DNA of 64,000 bases, from NCBI GenBank assembly GCA_963728285.1, contig CAVSJR010000001.1, positions 248,001-312,000 on the forward strand, in the 5' to 3' direction. A program made the position numbers and the translations under genes. The notes below the pieces were generated by a model, which was not told the origin of the DNA, did no database searches, and saw only the letters and a list, made by a program, of their open reading frames with translations. Positions 55,706 to 63,845 of this stretch are shown in pieces. This stretch comes from CAVSJR01 sp963728285 (GTDB lineage: Bacteria; Actinomycetota; UBA4738; HRBIN12). The first letter of the stretch is position 1; each line of letters opens with the position of its first letter.

Positions 55706-56071
55706 ATGGACGACGAACCCCAGCCGCCTCGATTGCCCGATCCCCCGCCGCCCCCGGGCGTCCCGATGCACTCCCAACCCGCTCAGGCCGCGACGAACGG
55801 GATGGCGGTCGCCTCGCTCGTCCTCGGGATCAGCGCGGCGATCCTCGGGATCCTCCTGTTCCCCCTCGGGATCGTGTGCGGGATCCTCGCGATCGTCTTC
55901 GGCTTCGTGGGGAAAGGGAACGCCGCACAGGCGGGCGTCGGACGCGGCATGGCCATCGCCGGCATCGTCCTCGGCATCGTCGGCATCGTGCTCGGCCTGC
56001 TGTGGATCATCTTCATCGTCGCCGTGGCCGACCACAACGGAATCAGGATCTCCCCGAGTCCCATCGCCTGA
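55706..56071 (+). CDS. DUF4190 membrane protein
   Basis: A 121-residue protein with a Pro-rich cytoplasmic N-terminus (about 45 residues: PQPPRLPDPPPPPGVP) and two membrane helices: NGMAVASLVLGISAAILGIL and MAIAGIVLGIVGIVLGLLW, joined by a segment with FGFVGKGNAAQAGVGRG. This is the DUF4190 layout, common in Actinomycetota, function unknown. AGGAG lies six bases before ATG 55706, which decides that start. It is convergent with rplI and divergent from dnaB. Confidence 0.87.
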   Translation: MDDEPQPPRLPDPPPPPGVPMHSQPAQAATNGMAVASLVLGISAAILGILLFPLGIVCGILAIVFGFVGKGNAAQAGVGRGMAIAGIVLGIVGIVLGLLWIIFIVAVADHNGIRISPSPIA

Positions 56072-56141
56072 GTCGACGGACGGGACGCCGCATCGGCGTC
56101 CGCGTTACAACGTGGGGCCGAGTCGGGAGGTTTCGAACGAG

Positions 56142-56591
56142 CTATTCGGTCGCGGTGACCTCGACCGAGACGATCGGCTCGACGTCGTGATGGAGGCGAA
56201 CCTTGACCTCGTGCACACCCACGCTGCGGATCGGCTCGGTGAGATGGATGTCTCGCTTGTCGACCTCGATCCCCGCCTGGGCCCGGATCCCTTCGGCGAG
56301 CGCCTCCGCGGTGATGCTGCCGAAGAGCTTGCCCTCATCGCCGGCACGAGCCGCCATGCGCAGCGGCGTCGCGAGCAGCTGCGCCGCAACCGATTCGGCC
56401 TCGCTCTTGCCCTTCGCCACCCGCACCTGATGTGCGCGCTGCAGGCTCTCCTGGTGTTTCACCATCCCCCTCGTCGCCTTGACCGCGAGGCCGCGGGGAA
56501 CGAGGTAGTTGCGGGCATAGCCGTCGGCGACGTCGACGACGTCCCCCGGGACGCCGAGCTTCTCCACGGGCTTTTGCAGGACGATCTTCAT
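56142..56591 (-). CDS. rplI: 50S ribosomal protein bL9
   Basis: A 149-residue bL9. The signature MKIVLQKPVEKLGVPGDVV, then DGYARNYLVPRGLAVKAT, the long connecting helix and a C-terminal domain (KLFGSITAEALAEGI, GVHEVKVRLHHDV) are all present. It is the last gene of rpsF-ssb-rpsR-rplI and starts at ATG 56591, overlapping the rpsR stop (ATGA). Confidence 0.96.
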   Translation of the reverse strand: MKIVLQKPVEKLGVPGDVVDVADGYARNYLVPRGLAVKATRGMVKHQESLQRAHQVRVAKGKSEAESVAAQLLATPLRMAARAGDEGKLFGSITAEALAEGIRAQAGIEVDKRDIHLTEPIRSVGVHEVKVRLHHDVEPIVSVEVTATE

Positions 56592-56860
56592 CGGGTGGAG
56601 TAGGGAAGGAGGGCCATCTCTCGAGCGTTCTTCACCGCCGAGGCCACGTCCCGCTGGTGCTGGGCGCAGTTTCCCGTCACCCGGCGCGCGCGGATCTTGC
56701 CTCGATCCGAGACGAACTTGCGAAGCAGGCCGAGGTCCTTGTAGTCCACGTAGTCGATCTTCTCCTTGCAGAAGATGCAGACCTTGCGTTTGGTTTTCTT
56801 CTGCCAGCCCTTTTCGTCCTTCTCTTTCCGGGCCGGTCGCTTCTTGCTCTTAGGGGGCAT
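56588..56860 (-). CDS. rpsR: 30S ribosomal protein bS18
   Basis: A 90-residue bS18 with a long basic N-terminus (PPKSKKRPARKEKDEKGW) and the core KRKVCIFCKEKIDYVDYKD, LLRKFVSDRGKI, RARRVTGNCAQHQRDVA. The three Cys (two in CIFC, one in NCAQ) recall the Cys-containing (zinc-type) bS18 form. ATG 56858-56860 lies inside the last codons of ssb, with GAGGAGA as ribosome site within ssb. It overlaps rplI at its end. Confidence 0.95.
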   Translation of the reverse strand: MPPKSKKRPARKEKDEKGWQKKTKRKVCIFCKEKIDYVDYKDLGLLRKFVSDRGKIRARRVTGNCAQHQRDVASAVKNAREMALLPYSTR

Positions 56861-57299
56861 CCAGCGGTGTCTCCTCGGTATCCGGTCCACCCGCGCCGAC
56901 GGCGACCTTCGGCGACCAATCTCCGCCCGATCCGCCGCGCGACTGCCGCTCCACCTTGGCCGTCGCCCAGCGCAGGCTGGGGCCGATCTCGTCCGCCTCG
57001 ATCTCGATCACGGTGCGCTTGTCTCCCTCCTGGGTCTCCCAGGAGCGCTGTTGCAGCCGCCCCGACACCACGACGCGAGTGCCGCGGGTCAGTGACTCGG
57101 CCACGTTCTCGGCGAGCGTCCGCCAGGCATTCACGCTGAAGTACGACGTGTCGCCGTCCTTCCACTGGCCGGACTCGTCCTTGTACCGGCGATTCACGGC
57201 CACGCGGAACTTACACACGGCCGCGCCGTTGGGCGTGTACCGAAGCTCCGGGTCGTCCGTGAGGTTGCCGACGATGCTGACCTGATTGTCGTTCGCCAT
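56850..57299 (-). CDS. ssb: Single-stranded DNA-binding protein
   Basis: A 149-residue SSB with the OB fold: ANDNQVSIVGNLTDDPELRYTP at the start (read in parts), FRVAVNRRYKD, DTSYFSVNAWRTLAENVAES and RVVVSGRLQQRSWE. A Gly/Ser linker follows. The C-terminus reads PDTEETPLDAP and lacks the usual acidic DDDIPF-type tip that recruits partner proteins. The end overlaps rpsR by 11 bases. The start at ATG 57299 has AAGGTG upstream. Confidence 0.94.
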   Translation of the reverse strand: MANDNQVSIVGNLTDDPELRYTPNGAAVCKFRVAVNRRYKDESGQWKDGDTSYFSVNAWRTLAENVAESLTRGTRVVVSGRLQQRSWETQEGDKRTVIEIEADEIGPSLRWATAKVERQSRGGSGGDWSPKVAVGAGGPDTEETPLDAP

Positions 57300-57365
57300 C
57301 TCACTCACCACCTTCGCGTTCCGCTCCTCCGGCAGATGGCGTCGCCGCAAGGAGGGGGAAGAATC

Positions 57366-57653
57366 CTAGGCCGCTCGCACGACCACCTTGAACCTGACGA
57401 CCTCGTCGGCCAGCAGGAGCGTGCGGTCGAGCTCCGACAGCGCCGTCGGATCGGCTTGAAACTCGATGACCACGTAGTAGCCCTCGGCCTGCTTGTCGAT
57501 CTCGTAGGCAAAGCGCTTGCGGCCCCACCGGTCGATCTTGCCCACCTCGCCGCCGGCATCGGAGATGACCTTGGTGATGCGGTCGACCGCGGTGCCCACG
57601 ACCGACTCGTCGGCCTCGGCCGGCAGGATGAGCATGACTTCGTACTGCCTCAA
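57366..57653 (-). CDS. rpsF: 30S ribosomal protein bS6
   Basis: A 95-residue bS6: RQYEVMLILPAEADES, KIDRWGRKRFAYEIDKQAEGYYVV and LDRTLLLADEVVRFKVVV. TTG at 57651-57653 is taken as start because AGGAGG lies five bases before it and the protein then begins exactly where homologues do; no ATG is available, and the frame upstream is not conserved. First gene of rpsF-ssb-rpsR-rplI. Confidence 0.94.
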   Translation of the reverse strand: MRQYEVMLILPAEADESVVGTAVDRITKVISDAGGEVGKIDRWGRKRFAYEIDKQAEGYYVVIEFQADPTALSELDRTLLLADEVVRFKVVVRAA

Positions 57654-57970
57654 ATCCACCTCCTCTGGTCTGGACGGCCCCCCTGGGGAGCAGGATGTGG
57701 CGTCCAGAGTGTACCGGCGACGGGGAGAACCTAGCACCGGATGCCGACAGCGCCGGCCCAGGACATCCGCCCGCGAGCAGGGGCCTCGACGGCCCGGGTC
57801 GCTCCCGAACCGATCGGATCGGCCGGAGGAACCGCCGAATCGAGCCCTTCGGCCGATTCCCAAGGGGCGGCGAAGGGCGTAACCCTTACGCGAGGTCGAA
57901 ATGCTCCGGACGGGGCCTATCCCGCCCCACGGACCCGTCCGATACCGTACCTACGAAGGAGTGATGGACG
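57654..57970. promoter_or_regulatory. rpsF promoter/leader and divergent intergenic region
   Basis: This 317-base region separates rpsF (left) from an unknown gene (right). On the minus strand TACACT (57713-57708) is a likely -10. The short leader then folds with GGACG (57705-57701) pairing with CGTCC (57676-57672) around a C-run/G-run hairpin and a GCCG segment, reminiscent of S6:S18-binding leaders. On the right side, AAGGG-CGTAA-CCCTT (57873-57887) and CGTAA-CCC-TTACG (57878-57890) are interlocking inverted repeats. No gene is supported here. Confidence 0.45.
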
Positions 57971-58438
57971 GTGCGAGTGCTCGAACCCCCCGATGGCTCG
58001 TTTGCCCCGATCACGGGGCAGCCGGTGCTCGAGCCGGCGCCGGTGGAGGCCACGGCGGCCTTCGACTCCCCGGTCACCCTGGACCCCGCCCTCGGACTCG
58101 ACCCCGCGGTCGCGTTCGACCCCGCGGCCCAGCTCGCTGCGGCTCCCCAACCCGATCTCCTCGCCCCCCACGCATATCCCCTGGTCCTCGTCCACTGGCT
58201 GGACGCCTGGTATGACCCCGACGAGCAGACCGTCGACGACTGGCGGGCCGACTACCCCGTCCAGACCGTCGGCTACCTGGTGCGCGATGAGGGAGCAGTC
58301 ATCTCCATCGCCCAGGAGGTGCTGCCCGACGACGAGGGGTTCCGGGCCGTGACCCACATCCCCCGGGGCATGGTCCAGCAGATCACCAGGCTGGCCCTGG
58401 CGGTCTCGCACAACGGCTCCAACGCCCTCCCCGCCTGA
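57971..58438 (+). CDS. Hypothetical protein with DPA-repeat linker
   Basis: A 155-residue soluble protein. Residues about 20-65 are a low-complexity Pro/Ala/Asp linker with short repeats (TLDPALGLDPAVAFDPAAQL). The C-terminal 90 residues form a compact domain: LVLVHWLDAWYDPDEQTVDDW, VGYLVRDEGAVISIAQEVLP, FRAVTHIPRGMVQQITRLA. I have seen this W-x-D to I-P-x-x-M-V pattern in unnamed phage and bacterial proteins but cannot assign a function. The start is GTG 57971 with AAGGAG upstream at rather long spacing. Confidence 0.65.
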   Translation: MRVLEPPDGSFAPITGQPVLEPAPVEATAAFDSPVTLDPALGLDPAVAFDPAAQLAAAPQPDLLAPHAYPLVLVHWLDAWYDPDEQTVDDWRADYPVQTVGYLVRDEGAVISIAQEVLPDDEGFRAVTHIPRGMVQQITRLALAVSHNGSNALPA

Positions 58439-58526
58439 CGCGCCGGCGGGGACCGTCGAGGTCGGCCCCAGAGCGGTCTACACTGCACTGGAAGCCGTGC
58501 ACTCAACCACGAAGGAGGCGCGAGCG

Positions 58527-59313
58527 ATGCCGGTCACGACGCACGACCTGCGCACGTGGAAGCAGCAGGGCAAGCGGTTCGCCATGCTGACCGCGTACGA
58601 CCATCCCACGGCACGGATCCTCGACGGTGCGGGTATCCCCGCTGCTGCTCGTCGGGGACTCCGTCGGCCGCAACGTCCTGGGATACGACAACGAGATCCC
58701 GGTGACGATGGAGGAGATGCTCCATCACACGCGCGCCGTGACACGAGGCGCCGAGAACGCCATGGTGGTCGGCGACCTGCCGTTCCTCTCCTACCAGGTC
58801 TCCCTCGAGGAGGGCATTCGCAACGCCGGGAGGCTGGTGAAGGAGGGAGGGGCTCGCGCCGTCAAGATCGAGGGCGCCCAGTTCGAGCTCGTTCATCGGC
58901 TCTCCGACATCGGGATACCGGTCATGGCCCACGTCGGCCTCACCCCGCAATCGGTCTACGCCCTCGGCGGCAACCGGGTGCAGGGGCGGGGGGAGGCCGG
59001 ACGGACGGTGCTGGACCAGGCGCTCGCGCTCGAGAAGGCCGGCGCCTTCTCCATCGTGCTGGAGGCGATCCCCGCGGAGCTCGGGGGCGAGATCAGCCGC
59101 AGCATGACGATCCCGACCATCGGCATCGGGGCCGGCCCGGAATGCGACGGGCAGGTGCTCGTCGTGAACGATCTCCTCGGGCTCAGCGAACGGCTCCCGA
59201 AGCTGGCGAAGGCCTACGCGGACCTCACGCACGAGATCGACGCGGCCGCTCGCGCGTTCGCCTCGGACGTCGAGTCGGGAGCGTTCCCCGACGACGAGCA
59301 CTCCTATCACTGA
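58527..59313 (+). CDS. panB: Ketopantoate hydroxymethyltransferase, one frameshift
   Basis: The first enzyme of pantothenate synthesis, about 261 residues after one correction. It begins MPVTTHDLRTWKQQGKRFAM and LTAYDHPTARILDGAGIP; in a CCCC at 58637-58640 one extra C shifts the frame, after which LLLVGDSVGRNVLGYDN continues. HHTRAVTRGAENAMVVGDLPF, GARAVKIEGAQ, VMAHVGLTPQS and IPTIGIGAGPECDGQVLV are diagnostic, including the metal and substrate residues. GGAGG precedes ATG 58527, and TACACT near 58478 may be its -10. No other pan gene is nearby. Confidence 0.9.
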
Positions 59314-59339
59314 GCCGCCCTGAGCCGCTGAGCGAGCCG

Positions 59340-59363
59340 TCGTCTCAATCGCCGACGAGACGA
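59340..59363. terminator. Hairpin between panB and methyltransferase
   Basis: Perfect 7-base arms TCGTCTC and GAGACGA with a 10-base loop lie between the convergent panB and methyltransferase genes. There is no U-tract. Possible shared terminator. Confidence 0.35.
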
Positions 59364-59370
59364 ACCCGGC

Positions 59371-60085
59371 TCAGCGTTTGATGGCCCGGAGGAAGAGGAA
59401 CATGGGAAGCCGCTGCCATCGGCGCTCCGACGGCTCCCGCTCAACCGCGGCGGCGGTCGCCGGCGGCTCGCGCATGGCCTCGATCACGAACCCGGCGTCC
59501 TCGAGCGCCCGTCCGTAGGCCTCGAGCGGATACACCCAGCCGCGGAAGGTGATCTCCAAGCCGTCGCGTTCGAACGTGCCCTCGAAGGGACGCTTGTCCG
59601 AGATAGGATCCGTCGATCACGAAGGAGGCGTCGGGCTCCCGGCTCGCGAACACGCCGGCGTCGTTGACGGGATGCGTGACGCAGACGCACAGGCGCCCGC
59701 TCGTCTCCAGGACGCGAGCGGCCTCGCGAACGGCCGCCTCCATGTCCTCGATGTCCATGAGCGAGTTGTAGGCGACGACCAGATCGAAGGCGTCGTCGGC
59801 GAAGGGCACGCGCGCGGCATCCGCGAGCACGTAGCGCCCGGAGGGATCGGCTTCCCGTGCATGGCCGAGCAGCGTCGGCGAGGAGTCCAGGCCGACGACC
59901 CGGTGGCCGCGCGTCGTGAGATCCCGGACGACGCGGCCCTCCCCGCACCCGAGCTCGAGGGTGCGCCGGCCGGCGGCGGGCACCACCTCATCGAAGAAGA
60001 TCGGGGCGTAGTCCCAGTAGGCGTCCCCGGGCGTGCGCGCCCACCGAACCCAGTTCTCGGCCTCGAGCTCCCACGGACCGTCCAC
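59371..60085 (-). CDS. SAM-dependent class I methyltransferase, one frameshift
   Basis: About 237 residues after one correction. Motif I is RTLELGCGEGRVVRDL, then VVGLDSSPTLLGHA, the VLADAARVPFADDAFDLVV segment and AARVLETSGRLCV, a standard Rossmann-fold methyltransferase (UbiE/Methyltransf_11 style). Near 59600 one extra base shifts the frame; without it VIDGSYSDKRPFEGTFERDG leads into the C-terminal EITFRGWVYPLEAYGRALEDAG. Substrate unknown. The start is GTG 60085 behind AAGGGGG. Confidence 0.83.
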
Positions 60086-60210
60086 GACGCCCCCTTCCCC
60101 CGCGTGAGCCTAGGTGCAGCCCCTCCCGCGAGCAACGGCCGCCCCGCATCGGAGCCCGCGCGGGCGGACCCGGCCCGGTCCGGCCGTCGCCGGCCGTACA
60201 CTCCGCTGGA

Positions 60211-60900
60211 ATGGAGCGTGCAGAGCTACACCGTGTCGCGTCGGCGATCGCTCACGAGCTGAGGAACCCCATCGCGGCGATCCGCGCGCTCGCCCAGACG
60301 GGGGGCCGGATGTATCAAACGCTGAGCGATGACGAGCGCCGGGAGTTCTTCGACCTCATCGATGAGGAGGCGCGCCGCCTGTCCATCGTGACGGAGCACG
60401 CATCCACGGCGCTCAAGATCGACGCCGGCGCGCTCGCCTACGACCGTCGCCCCGAGTCCATCACCGGCCTCGTCCGCGAGGTCGTGGAGCGAACGCCTCA
60501 CGGCGAGCATCCGCTCACGCTCGACGTCGAGGACGGACTCGTCGCGTCCATCGATCGCGTCCGCGTCGCCGATGTCCTCGCCCAGCTCGTCGACAACGCC
60601 TCGAAGTTCTCCCCGCCGGACGCGCCGATCCTGGTTCGCGCCCGGCGCGACGACGGTCGGGCGGTGATCGAGGTCGAGGACCGCGGCCCGGGTATCCCGG
60701 AGGCCCGGCGCGAGGAGGTCTTCGGCCGGTTCGCCCAAGTCCGTCCCCCCGGCTACGAGGAGGTGCCGGGCTCGGGGCTCGGGCTGTTCATCTCGCGGGC
60801 GCACGTCGATGCCCACGGTGGCAGCATCGCCGTCGACGACGTCTCCGGCGGCGGCCAGGCCGGTACGATGCTGCGCGTCGAGCTTCCTCTGGAGAGGTGA
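60211..60900 (+). CDS. Small cytosolic sensor histidine kinase
   Basis: A 229-residue kinase core without sensor or membrane segment. HisKA: VASAIAHELRNPIAAIRALA with phospho-His15; then the HATPase domain with N-box LAQLVDNASKFSPPDAP, G1 VEDRGPGIPEARREEVFGRF and G2 GSGLGLFISRAHVDAHGGS. It must receive its signal through partners. TACACT is eight bases before ATG 60211 and no ribosome site is seen, so a leaderless mRNA is likely. It is followed directly by a regulator gene. Confidence 0.9.
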   Translation: MERAELHRVASAIAHELRNPIAAIRALAQTGGRMYQTLSDDERREFFDLIDEEARRLSIVTEHASTALKIDAGALAYDRRPESITGLVREVVERTPHGEHPLTLDVEDGLVASIDRVRVADVLAQLVDNASKFSPPDAPILVRARRDDGRAVIEVEDRGPGIPEARREEVFGRFAQVRPPGYEEVPGSGLGLFISRAHVDAHGGSIAVDDVSGGGQAGTMLRVELPLER

Positions 60901-60902
60901 CG

Positions 60903-61574
60903 GTGGACGGGGGCAACGGGGTCACGCTGCTCGTGTGCGACGACCACAAGATCCTGACGGACGCGCTGGCGGTCGTCGTCGAGCGGGACGAGGACCTCAC
61001 GATGGTGGCCCCCCCGGTTCACGACCCGGGCCAGGCGGTGGATCTCTGCCGAGACTCCCCACCCGATGTCGTCCTCATGGACATCGTGTTCAAGGGCCCC
61101 ATGAACGGCATCGAGGCGACGCGCCGAATCAAGGACGTCTCTCCCAGCACCAAGGTCGTCGTGATGACGGCGCACGACGACGACCGGCTGATGATCGAAG
61201 CGGTGGAGGCGGGCGCGTCGGGGTTCCTCGCGAAGGAGGAGGCCGCCGGCGAGGTGCTCGCGGCGGTCAAGGCGGCCGCCGAGGGAGAGGTCCTCATCGA
61301 CCCCGCGACGCTCACGAGGCTCCTGCACCAGGTCGCCCGCGAGCGGGAGGAGCAGCGAGGAGCACAGCGACTCCTGTCGGACCTGACCGATCGGGAGCAG
61401 CAGATCCTCGAGCTCCTCGCCGAGGGCAAGCGCAACGACGACATCGCCGCCGGCCTCCAGATCAGCCCCCAGACCGTGCAGACGCACGTGAGGAACATCC
61501 TCGCGAAGCTGCGCGTGCATTCGAAGCTGGAGGCCGTCGCCTTCGCCGTGAAACACGGAGCGATCAGCGTCTGA
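60903..61574 (+). CDS. NarL/LuxR-family response regulator
   Basis: A 223-residue regulator. The receiver has LLVCDDHKILTDAL, phospho-acceptor Asp60 in VVLMDIVFKGPMNG and the Lys in GFLAKEEA; the LuxR domain has LTDREQQILELLAEGKRN and QTVQTHVRNILAKL. GTG 60903 has GGAGAGG five bases upstream; GTG 60897, overlapping the kinase stop, is the alternative. Pairing a HisKA-type kinase with a NarL-type regulator is uncommon, though genes this close usually work together. A strong terminator follows at 61706. Confidence 0.9.
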   Translation: MDGGNGVTLLVCDDHKILTDALAVVVERDEDLTMVAPPVHDPGQAVDLCRDSPPDVVLMDIVFKGPMNGIEATRRIKDVSPSTKVVVMTAHDDDRLMIEAVEAGASGFLAKEEAAGEVLAAVKAAAEGEVLIDPATLTRLLHQVAREREEQRGAQRLLSDLTDREQQILELLAEGKRNDDIAAGLQISPQTVQTHVRNILAKLRVHSKLEAVAFAVKHGAISV

Positions 61575-61705
61575 CGCCTACCCGATGTCCGGTATCGAGG
61601 GTTACCACGAGGCGGGGATGGACCCCGGCTCGGATCCGTCCGAAGATACCGATACGCAGATGCATGGCGGAGGCCGCCTCCCCCTCGGCGGCCTCCAACT
61701 TCTGG

Positions 61706-61749
61706 AGAGACCCGAGCCCTCGCCTTGCGGGCTCGGGTCTCTTTCGTTT
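61706..61749 (+). terminator. Rho-independent terminator
   Basis: A perfect 14-base-pair stem (61706-61719 with 61729-61742), a 9-base loop TCGCCTTGC and a T-rich tail TTTCGTTTT. It lies 131 bases after the regulator stop and ends the kinase/regulator transcript. It is the clearest factor-independent terminator in the window. Confidence 0.9.
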
Positions 61750-61796
61750 TCGGCTCCCGCGCTCGCATGCGCGGCCGAGCCTCGGCAGCGCGACCG

Positions 61797-62963
61797 TTAG
61801 CGGAGGGCGGACCGGCGCACCTTGCCCGTCGGCGTCCTGGGAAGGCGCGCGGCGACGACGAGCTCCCGGGGCGCTCGGAAGCGAGCGATGCGAACGCCGG
61901 CGAAGTCCCGCAGCTCCTCGAGGCTGGGCGGCGAGGCGGGATCGGTCGGGACCACGAACGCCACGACGCGGCTCCCCCAGCGCGGGTCGGGACGGCCCGC
62001 GACGGCGACCTCGGCGACCTTCGGATGTCCCTCCAGCGCATCCTCGACGTCCTGTGGCCAGATCTTCTCGCCGCCGGAGATGATCACCTCGTCGAGCCGC
62101 CCGAGGACCCGGAGTCGGCCCTCGCCGTCGACGGAGCCCGCGTCCCTCGTGCGGAGCCACCCATCGGCCGTGAAGGCTGCGGCCGTGGCGGCCGGGTCGA
62201 GGCGGTAGCCGGTCATCAACGTCGGGCCGGCGATCTCGATCGCCCCGGCCTCGCCCGTGCGCACCGTCACGCCGGGCAGGGCTCGGCCGTCGTAGACGAC
62301 GCCGCCCGAGCTCTCCGTGAGGCCGTAGGTCTCCACGACACGAGCGCCGGCCGCGGCGCTGCGGCGGCGAAGCTGATGGGGCAGCGGCCCGCCTCCAACG
62401 AGGATCGCGGAATACGCCGCGAGGTCCGAGCCGGCGTCCAGCAGGCGCGCCAGCATCGTCGGGACGAGCGAGACATATCGGACGTTCGCGACGCCGGCAA
62501 CCGCGCGCGGGTCGAACCGGGTCTGGATCTCGACCGGCGCGCCCAGCAGGACGGATCGAAGCAGGACGAGCAACCCGCCGATGTGCCCCAGCGGCAGACA
62601 GCACAGCCATCTCCCTCGGCGATCGCCGCCGAGCGCGGCCGCCGACGCGGCGACGGCGGCCGTCACGGCGGGCCGCCCCAGCTCGACCAGCCTCGGCGCG
62701 CCGGCGGTGCCGGACGTGGCCACGAGGAGCGCGACGTCGCCCTCCACGGGTGTGCCGCCGGCCACCCGGGCGGCGCCTTCGGCGTCCACGACGACCGTGG
62801 GCCCGGCGAGCTCGAGCAGATCGCCCGCCTCGCGGGCGGCCAGGCGAGGAGGCATCGGGAAGAGGGCCGCGCCCGCGTCCCACACGGTCTCCAGGAGCGC
62901 CCGCCACCCCGGCCCGACGTCCTCCCGCACCGCGACCACGTCCCCCGCCACGAGCACTGGCAT
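61797..62963 (-). CDS. menE: o-Succinylbenzoate-CoA ligase-like AMP-binding enzyme
   Basis: A 388-residue short acyl-adenylate-forming enzyme. LLVATSGTAGAPRLVEL is the P-loop, GRWLCCLPLGHIGGLLVLL, VETYGLTESSGGVVYDG and DGWLRTRDAGSVDGEGRLRV are core motifs, and the C-terminal Lys of PTGKVRRSALR is present. Its shortness and its position next to menB and menA support MenE of menaquinone synthesis. ATG 62963 is taken; the open frame continues upstream but overlaps menB on the other strand. Confidence 0.87.
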   Translation of the reverse strand: MPVLVAGDVVAVREDVGPGWRALLETVWDAGAALFPMPPRLAAREAGDLLELAGPTVVVDAEGAARVAGGTPVEGDVALLVATSGTAGAPRLVELGRPAVTAAVAASAAALGGDRRGRWLCCLPLGHIGGLLVLLRSVLLGAPVEIQTRFDPRAVAGVANVRYVSLVPTMLARLLDAGSDLAAYSAILVGGGPLPHQLRRRSAAAGARVVETYGLTESSGGVVYDGRALPGVTVRTGEAGAIEIAGPTLMTGYRLDPAATAAAFTADGWLRTRDAGSVDGEGRLRVLGRLDEVIISGGEKIWPQDVEDALEGHPKVAEVAVAGRPDPRWGSRVVAFVVPTDPASPPSLEELRDFAGVRIARFRAPRELVVAARLPRTPTGKVRRSALR

Positions 62964-63032
62964 GTTCGGCCCCGACACGTGCGATAGGCTACCGGCGACC
63001 GTATGAGTTGGCGCTCTAGGAGTGATCAGTCG

Positions 63033-63845
63033 ATGGATTGGCAAGGCTCGGGAGACTATCGGGACATCCGCTACGAGACCGCCGAGGGCATCGCGAAGAT
63101 CACGATCGCCCGTCCCGAGGTACGCAACGCGTTCAGGCCGCTGACCGTGCGCGAGCTCTCCTCCGCGTTCGACGCGGCCCGCGACGACGCCGGCATCGGC
63201 GTCGTCATCCTCACCGGGGAGGGACCCGAGGCGTTCTGCTCGGGCGGCGACCAGAAGGTCCGAGGCGACGACGGCTACGTCGACGACCGCGGTATCGGAC
63301 GGCTGAACGTCCTCGACCTCCAGGTCCAGATCCGCCGCCATCCCAAGCCGGTCGTGGCGATGGTTGCCGGGTACGCGATCGGTGGGGGACACGTGCTGCA
63401 CGTGTGCTGCGATCTCACCATCGCGGCCGACAACGCTCGCTTCGGACAGACGGGCCCGCGCGTCGGCTCGTTCGACGGCGGCTACGGAATGGGAATGCTC
63501 GCGCGCACCGTCGGGGCCAAGGTGGCGAAGGAGATCTGGTTCCTCTGCCGCCAGTACGACGCGGAGCAGGCGCTCGGCATGGGGCTCGTCAACGCCGTGG
63601 TCCCGCTCGATCGCCTGGAGGACGAGACGGTTCGATGGTGCCGGGAGATGCTGCGGATGTCCCCCCTGGCGCTGCGCCTGCTGAAGGCCGGCTTCAACGC
63701 CGAGACCGACGGCCTCGCGGGCGTCCAGCAGCTCGCCGGCGATGCAACGCTCCTCTACTACATGTCCGAGGAGGCGCAGGAGGGCCGCAACGCGTTCGTC
63801 GAGAAGCGGGATCCAGACTTCTCGCGCTTCCCGAAACGCCCGTGA
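63033..63845 (+). CDS. menB: 1,4-Dihydroxy-2-naphthoyl-CoA synthase
   Basis: A 270-residue crotonase-fold enzyme cyclising o-succinylbenzoyl-CoA in menaquinone synthesis. DIRYETAEGIAKITIARPEVRNAFRP (in parts), GPEAFCSGGDQKVRG, GYAIGGGHVLHVCCDLTIAADNA (in parts), RVGSFDGGYGMGMLAR and the C-terminal EEAQEGRNAFVEKRDPDF match MenB closely. ATG 63033 matches homologue N-termini and has AGGAG upstream; ATG 63003 is in frame but lacks a ribosome site. It diverges from menE and overlaps menA (GTGA). Confidence 0.94.
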   Translation: MDWQGSGDYRDIRYETAEGIAKITIARPEVRNAFRPLTVRELSSAFDAARDDAGIGVVILTGEGPEAFCSGGDQKVRGDDGYVDDRGIGRLNVLDLQVQIRRHPKPVVAMVAGYAIGGGHVLHVCCDLTIAADNARFGQTGPRVGSFDGGYGMGMLARTVGAKVAKEIWFLCRQYDAEQALGMGLVNAVVPLDRLEDETVRWCREMLRMSPLALRLLKAGFNAETDGLAGVQQLAGDATLLYYMSEEAQEGRNAFVEKRDPDFSRFPKRP

